A program made the translations under genes and the position numbers. The notes beneath the pieces were generated by a model. The model did no database searches, was not told the origin of the DNA, and saw only the letters and a program-made list of their open reading frames with translations. A stretch of 64,000 bases of DNA from Arthrobacter sp. SDTb3-6 (GTDB lineage Bacteria; Actinomycetota; Actinomycetes; Actinomycetales; Micrococcaceae): the NCBI RefSeq assembly GCF_013376095.1, contig NZ_JAAMFN010000010.1:41744-105743 (forward strand), read 5' to 3'. How positions within the stretch are numbered: the first letter of the stretch is position 1; each line of letters opens with the position of its first letter. Positions 61,394 to 64,000 of this stretch are shown piece after piece.

Positions 61394-62959
61394 TTGACCC
61401 ACAACACCACGCCCCGGACCACCACGAACCCGCAGCCCGCCCCGAACCAGCCGGCCGCCGGTCCCGCACCGCGGCCGCCGCACGTGCTCAGCATCGCCGG
61501 CTCCGACCCCTCGGGCGGCGCCGGCATCCAGGCGGACATCAAGTCCATCTCGGCCCACGGCGGCTACGCCATGGCTGCCATTACGGCCCTGACGGCCCAG
61601 AACACGCAGGGTGTCCAGGGCGTCCACGTCCCGGCTGCGGATTTTCTCCGGCAGCAGCTGGACAGCCTCTCCGCGGACATCACCATTGACGCGGTCAAGA
61701 TCGGCATGCTGGCCAACGCCGAGGTGATGGACACGGTGGGGGAGTGGCTGGCGGAAACCCGGCCGCCCGTCGTCGTGCTTGACCCGGTGATGGTGGCGAC
61801 CAGCGGGGATGCGCTGGTGGACGGGGACGCGCGCAAGTCCCTGCTCCGGTTGTTGCACCAGGCCCACCTGGCCACGCCCAACCTGGCCGAACTGGCAGTC
61901 CTGTGCGGGGAGCCCGAGGCTGCCAGCTGGGACGCGGCGCTGCAGCAGGGCAAGGCCCTGGCCGCGGTCCACGGGACAGCCGTGCTGGTCAAGGGCGGTC
62001 ACCTGGAGGGTGACCAGTGCCCCGATGCGCTGGTGGGACCGGACGGCTCGGTGGAAATCTTTGCCGGCCCGCGCGTGGACACCGACAACACGCATGGCAC
62101 CGGCTGCTCGCTGTCCGCGGCGCTGGCCACCCTGCAGGTGCAGACCGGCAGCTGGGCCGAAAGCATGCGCCGCGCCAAGGACTGGCTGACCGGCTGCCTG
62201 CAGGCGTCCGGGGTCCTCGACATCGGGCACGGGCACGGACCGCTCAACCACTTCCACGAACTGTGGGCCCTGCAGGCTCCGGCCGCCGGCGAATTCACCC
62301 GGTCGCTGTGGGCGCAGATCGCACCGGAGCGCGAGGCCATCTTTGCGTTGGACTTCATCCGCGAGCTGGCCTCGGGCGGGCTCGACGAGCGGCACTTTGC
62401 CTATTACCTGGCCCAGGACGCGCAGTACCTCAACGCCTACTCGCGCGTGCTGTCCCGCGCCAGCGCCCTCGCCCCCACTGAGGACGAGCAGCGTTTTTGG
62501 GCCGCCGGCGCGCAGAACTGCCTGGTCGTGGAACTGGCGCTGCACCGGGAATGGCTCAGCCGCCACCCCGTGGAGGTGGCCCGGGGCCCCGTAACCAAGC
62601 ACTATGTGGACCACCTGTCGGCCGTGGCGTTCTCGGGCAGCTACGCCGAGCTGGCCGCCGCCGTGCTGCCCTGCTACTGGCTGTATGCGGAAGTGGGCCG
62701 CGTGCTCCACGCCGGCTACCTGCGGGACCGCACGCTGGCGGACGACGCCGGCACGGGCGCAGGTGCCCACCCCTACGGTGAGTGGCTGGAGACCTACGCG
62801 GATGAGGCCTTCGCGGAGGCCACGGCGCGGGCCGTCGCCATCGTCGACGCGGCCGCCGTGCGCGGATCTGCCCTGGAGCGGGAGCGCATGCGCGAGGCCT
62901 TCGTGCATTCGGCACGGTACGAGGTTGACTTTTTTGACGCACCCCGCCGCCATGCCTGA
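61394..62959 (+). CDS. ThiD-TenA fusion: HMP/HMP-P kinase with aminopyrimidine aminohydrolase domain
   Basis: After about 30 disordered residues, the ThiD domain (residues 33-290) has LSIAGSDPSGGAGIQADIKS, VKIGMLANAEVM, VLDPVMVATSG and the anion-hole region DTDNTHGTGCSLSAALATLQ. It phosphorylates hydroxymethylpyrimidine in thiamine synthesis. The C-terminal TenA domain has YYLAQDAQYLNAYSRVLSRA and the active Cys in AGAQNCLVVEL, and salvages thiamine breakdown products. The TTG start at 61394 follows the riboswitch ribosome site. Such fusions are known in fungi (Thi20) and some actinobacteria. The gene sits between rne and rplU. Confidence 0.92.
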   Translation: MTHNTTPRTTTNPQPAPNQPAAGPAPRPPHVLSIAGSDPSGGAGIQADIKSISAHGGYAMAAITALTAQNTQGVQGVHVPAADFLRQQLDSLSADITIDAVKIGMLANAEVMDTVGEWLAETRPPVVVLDPVMVATSGDALVDGDARKSLLRLLHQAHLATPNLAELAVLCGEPEAASWDAALQQGKALAAVHGTAVLVKGGHLEGDQCPDALVGPDGSVEIFAGPRVDTDNTHGTGCSLSAALATLQVQTGSWAESMRRAKDWLTGCLQASGVLDIGHGHGPLNHFHELWALQAPAAGEFTRSLWAQIAPEREAIFALDFIRELASGGLDERHFAYYLAQDAQYLNAYSRVLSRASALAPTEDEQRFWAAGAQNCLVVELALHREWLSRHPVEVARGPVTKHYVDHLSAVAFSGSYAELAAAVLPCYWLYAEVGRVLHAGYLRDRTLADDAGTGAGAHPYGEWLETYADEAFAEATARAVAIVDAAAVRGSALERERMREAFVHSARYEVDFFDAPRRHA

Positions 62960-63326
62960 ACGGGCCCGCCGCCAGGCGTGCGGCAGGGGCCCCGCCGAGG
63001 TGGGCGTGATGAACGCCACGGGGCCGCCGCGGATTAAAGCGGCGCGCCACGCCCGCCAAGACGCCGTTCCACGCCGCCCGTCCGCTAAGGTGGTGGTGCA
63101 CGGTTCCGTTGAACGGACGGGGCGGACGGGCAGCAGCCCGGCTGCCTGCGCGCCGGTATGCGGAACCAGTCTCATTTGCGGCCGGGCCAGGAATTAGCGT
63201 ATTCTTGTTCTTCGGTGCTTACGCCAACACTTAGGGCAACCACTCCATGGTCGAACTCCATTGAGGTCCACGGCGTTGAGGCACATTAATTCTTTGTAAT
63301 AAACGTCGAGAGAAGTGAGTTCCCCA
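62960..63326. other. Gene-free region before rplU with likely promoter
   Basis: The 367 bases contain two small hairpins (GGCGT/ACGCC at 63003-63017 and CGCCGC/GCGGCG at 63025-63044), which may end the thiD-tenA transcript. Further on are the promoter listed next and an rplU leader of about 115 bases. No gene is seen. Confidence 0.6.
63176..63205 (+). promoter_or_regulatory. Probable sigma-70-type promoter of rplU-rpmA
   Basis: TTGCGG (63176-63181) and TATTCT (63200-63205) are separated by 18 bases, matching vegetative promoter spacing. It gives a leader of about 115 bases before the rplU start, long enough for feedback control by L21. No known L21 leader motif was identified. Confidence 0.5.
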
Positions 63327-63635
63327 GTGGTGTACGCGATTGTCCGCGCAGGCGGCCGTCAAGAAAAGGTTTCCGTCGGAGACTACGTGACCATGAACCG
63401 CGTCCCCGGTGGAGTCGGCAGCACGCTTGAGCTGCCCGCTTTGCTTCTGGTTGATGGTGAGAAGCTCACCACCGCCGCAAAGGACCTGGCAAATGTGAAG
63501 GTTACGGCTGAGAAGCTGGAGGATCTTCGCGGACCGAAGATCGTCATCCAGAAGTACAAGAACAAGACCGGCTACAAGAAGCGCCAGGGCCACCGTCAGG
63601 AACTGTCCAAGGTCAAGATCACCTCGATCGCGTAA
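63327..63635 (+). CDS. rplU: 50S ribosomal protein L21
   Basis: The 102-residue protein reads [20 protein letters not shown] and ends with [20 protein letters not shown], the L21 hallmark. The GTG at 63327 gives the usual MVYAIV start with AGTGAG upstream. A GTG at 63315 would add four residues. It forms part of the large ribosomal subunit and is followed by rpmA after 64 bases. Confidence 0.95.
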   Translation: MVYAIVRAGGRQEKVSVGDYVTMNRVPGGVGSTLELPALLLVDGEKLTTAAKDLANVKVTAEKLEDLRGPKIVIQKYKNKTGYKKRQGHRQELSKVKITSIA

Positions 63636-63699
63636 TTACCCTACGCAAGCGAAACAGATCCTCTTCAGCAGTCTTTTAGTCAAAAGGTAGGCATTTCAA

Positions 63700-63957
63700 A
63701 TGGCACATAAAAAGGGCGCGAGCTCCACTCGCAACGGTCGTGATTCCAACGCTCAGTTCCTCGGCGTGAAGCGCTTCGGCGGCCAGGTCGTCAAGGCCGG
63801 CGAGATCATCGTCCGCCAGCGCGGCACCCACTTCCACCCCGGCGCGGGCGTGGGCATCGGCAAGGACGACACCCTGTTCGCCCTGGACGCCGGCGCAGTC
63901 GAGTTCGGCCAGCGCCGCGGCCGCCGCGTCGTGAACATCGTCGCAGCCACGGCCTAA
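63700..63957 (+). CDS. rpmA: 50S ribosomal protein L27
   Basis: The 85-residue protein begins [20 protein letters not shown], whose flexible N-terminus reaches the peptidyl transferase centre, and contains [20 protein letters not shown] and [28 protein letters not shown] precedes the ATG. There is no N-terminal extension of the firmicute cleaved type. It completes the rplU-rpmA operon. The GTPase gene obgE would be expected next, outside the window. Confidence 0.96.
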   Translation: MAHKKGASSTRNGRDSNAQFLGVKRFGGQVVKAGEIIVRQRGTHFHPGAGVGIGKDDTLFALDAGAVEFGQRRGRRVVNIVAATA

Positions 63958-63976
63958 CACCAAGGCATTTACCAGT

Positions 63977-64000
63977 GGAGCGGGCCTGCAGGCCCGCTCC
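63977..64000 (+). terminator. Hairpin after rpmA at the window edge
   Basis: GGAGCGGGCC and GGCCCGCTCC form a perfect 10-base stem with loop TGCA, 19 bases after the rpmA stop. The following bases lie outside the window, so a U-run cannot be checked. Confidence 0.75.

Noticed and set aside
1..64000. CRISPR array
   Set aside because: No set of regularly spaced direct repeats with unique spacers was seen, and no cas gene was recognised.

Overview
The window is high-G+C actinobacterial DNA, most consistent with Arthrobacter or a close relative in the Micrococcaceae. This is inferred from the gene order tig-clpP1-clpP2-clpX ... valS ... ileS-folC-ndk ... rne ... rplU-rpmA, from GTG and TTG starts, from a translational T-box ahead of ileS and from a mannosyltransferase of the MgtA type. 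No 16S gene is present, so the genus is not proven.

Left part (1-20580): the end of an integrated mobile element, probably an integrative conjugative element or island lodged in the 3' end of tRNA-Arg(TCT) at 20581-20656. It carries a TraG/VirD4-like coupling protein (cut by the window edge), a DUF4913 protein, an ArdC-like antirestriction metalloprotease, an SSB, an unknown low-G+C gene (3772-5130), and a leftward transfer operon: DUF4192 protein, NrdH-like redoxin, zinc-finger/coiled-coil protein, MobF relaxase-helicase, membrane protein. Between this and the tRNA sits a low-G+C defence block (12129-19720): a C5-cytosine methyltransferase facing a four-gene overlapping operon encoding a MORC/MutL-like GHKL ATPase, a Z1 helicase-like protein, a PD-(D/E)XK protein and a DUF4357 protein. 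This looks like a paraMORC/Z1-type restriction-modification system and is the most interesting locus here. No integrase is visible, so it would have to lie beyond the left edge.

Middle part (20581-37404): ordinary chromosome. It has SSB, a lipoprotein, EttA, two acyl-CoA thioesterases, a truncated haemoglobin with an unusual N-terminal extension beside an MscS channel with a similar tail, an OsmC protein, an SGNH hydrolase, aminopeptidase N, an amino-acid permease broken by an in-frame TGA, a membrane protein, RpiB, a Nei-type DNA glycosylase, and tRNA-Gly(TCC) and tRNA-Pro(TGG).

Right part (37493-64000): the conserved housekeeping cluster. It runs trigger factor, ClpP1/ClpP2/ClpX (with a possible ClgR box), a mycothiol-dependent nitroreductase-like DsbA protein, a glycan cluster (GT4 mannosyltransferase, UDP-glucose dehydrogenase, SGNH hydrolase), ValS, DUF488, an SDR, T-box-controlled IleS-FolC-DUF4233, Ndk, a VKOR family protein, RNase E/G, a TPP-riboswitch-controlled ThiD-TenA fusion, and ribosomal proteins L21 and L27. 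Two related palindromes of about 67 bp (42981 and 61203) mark a small intergenic repeat family.
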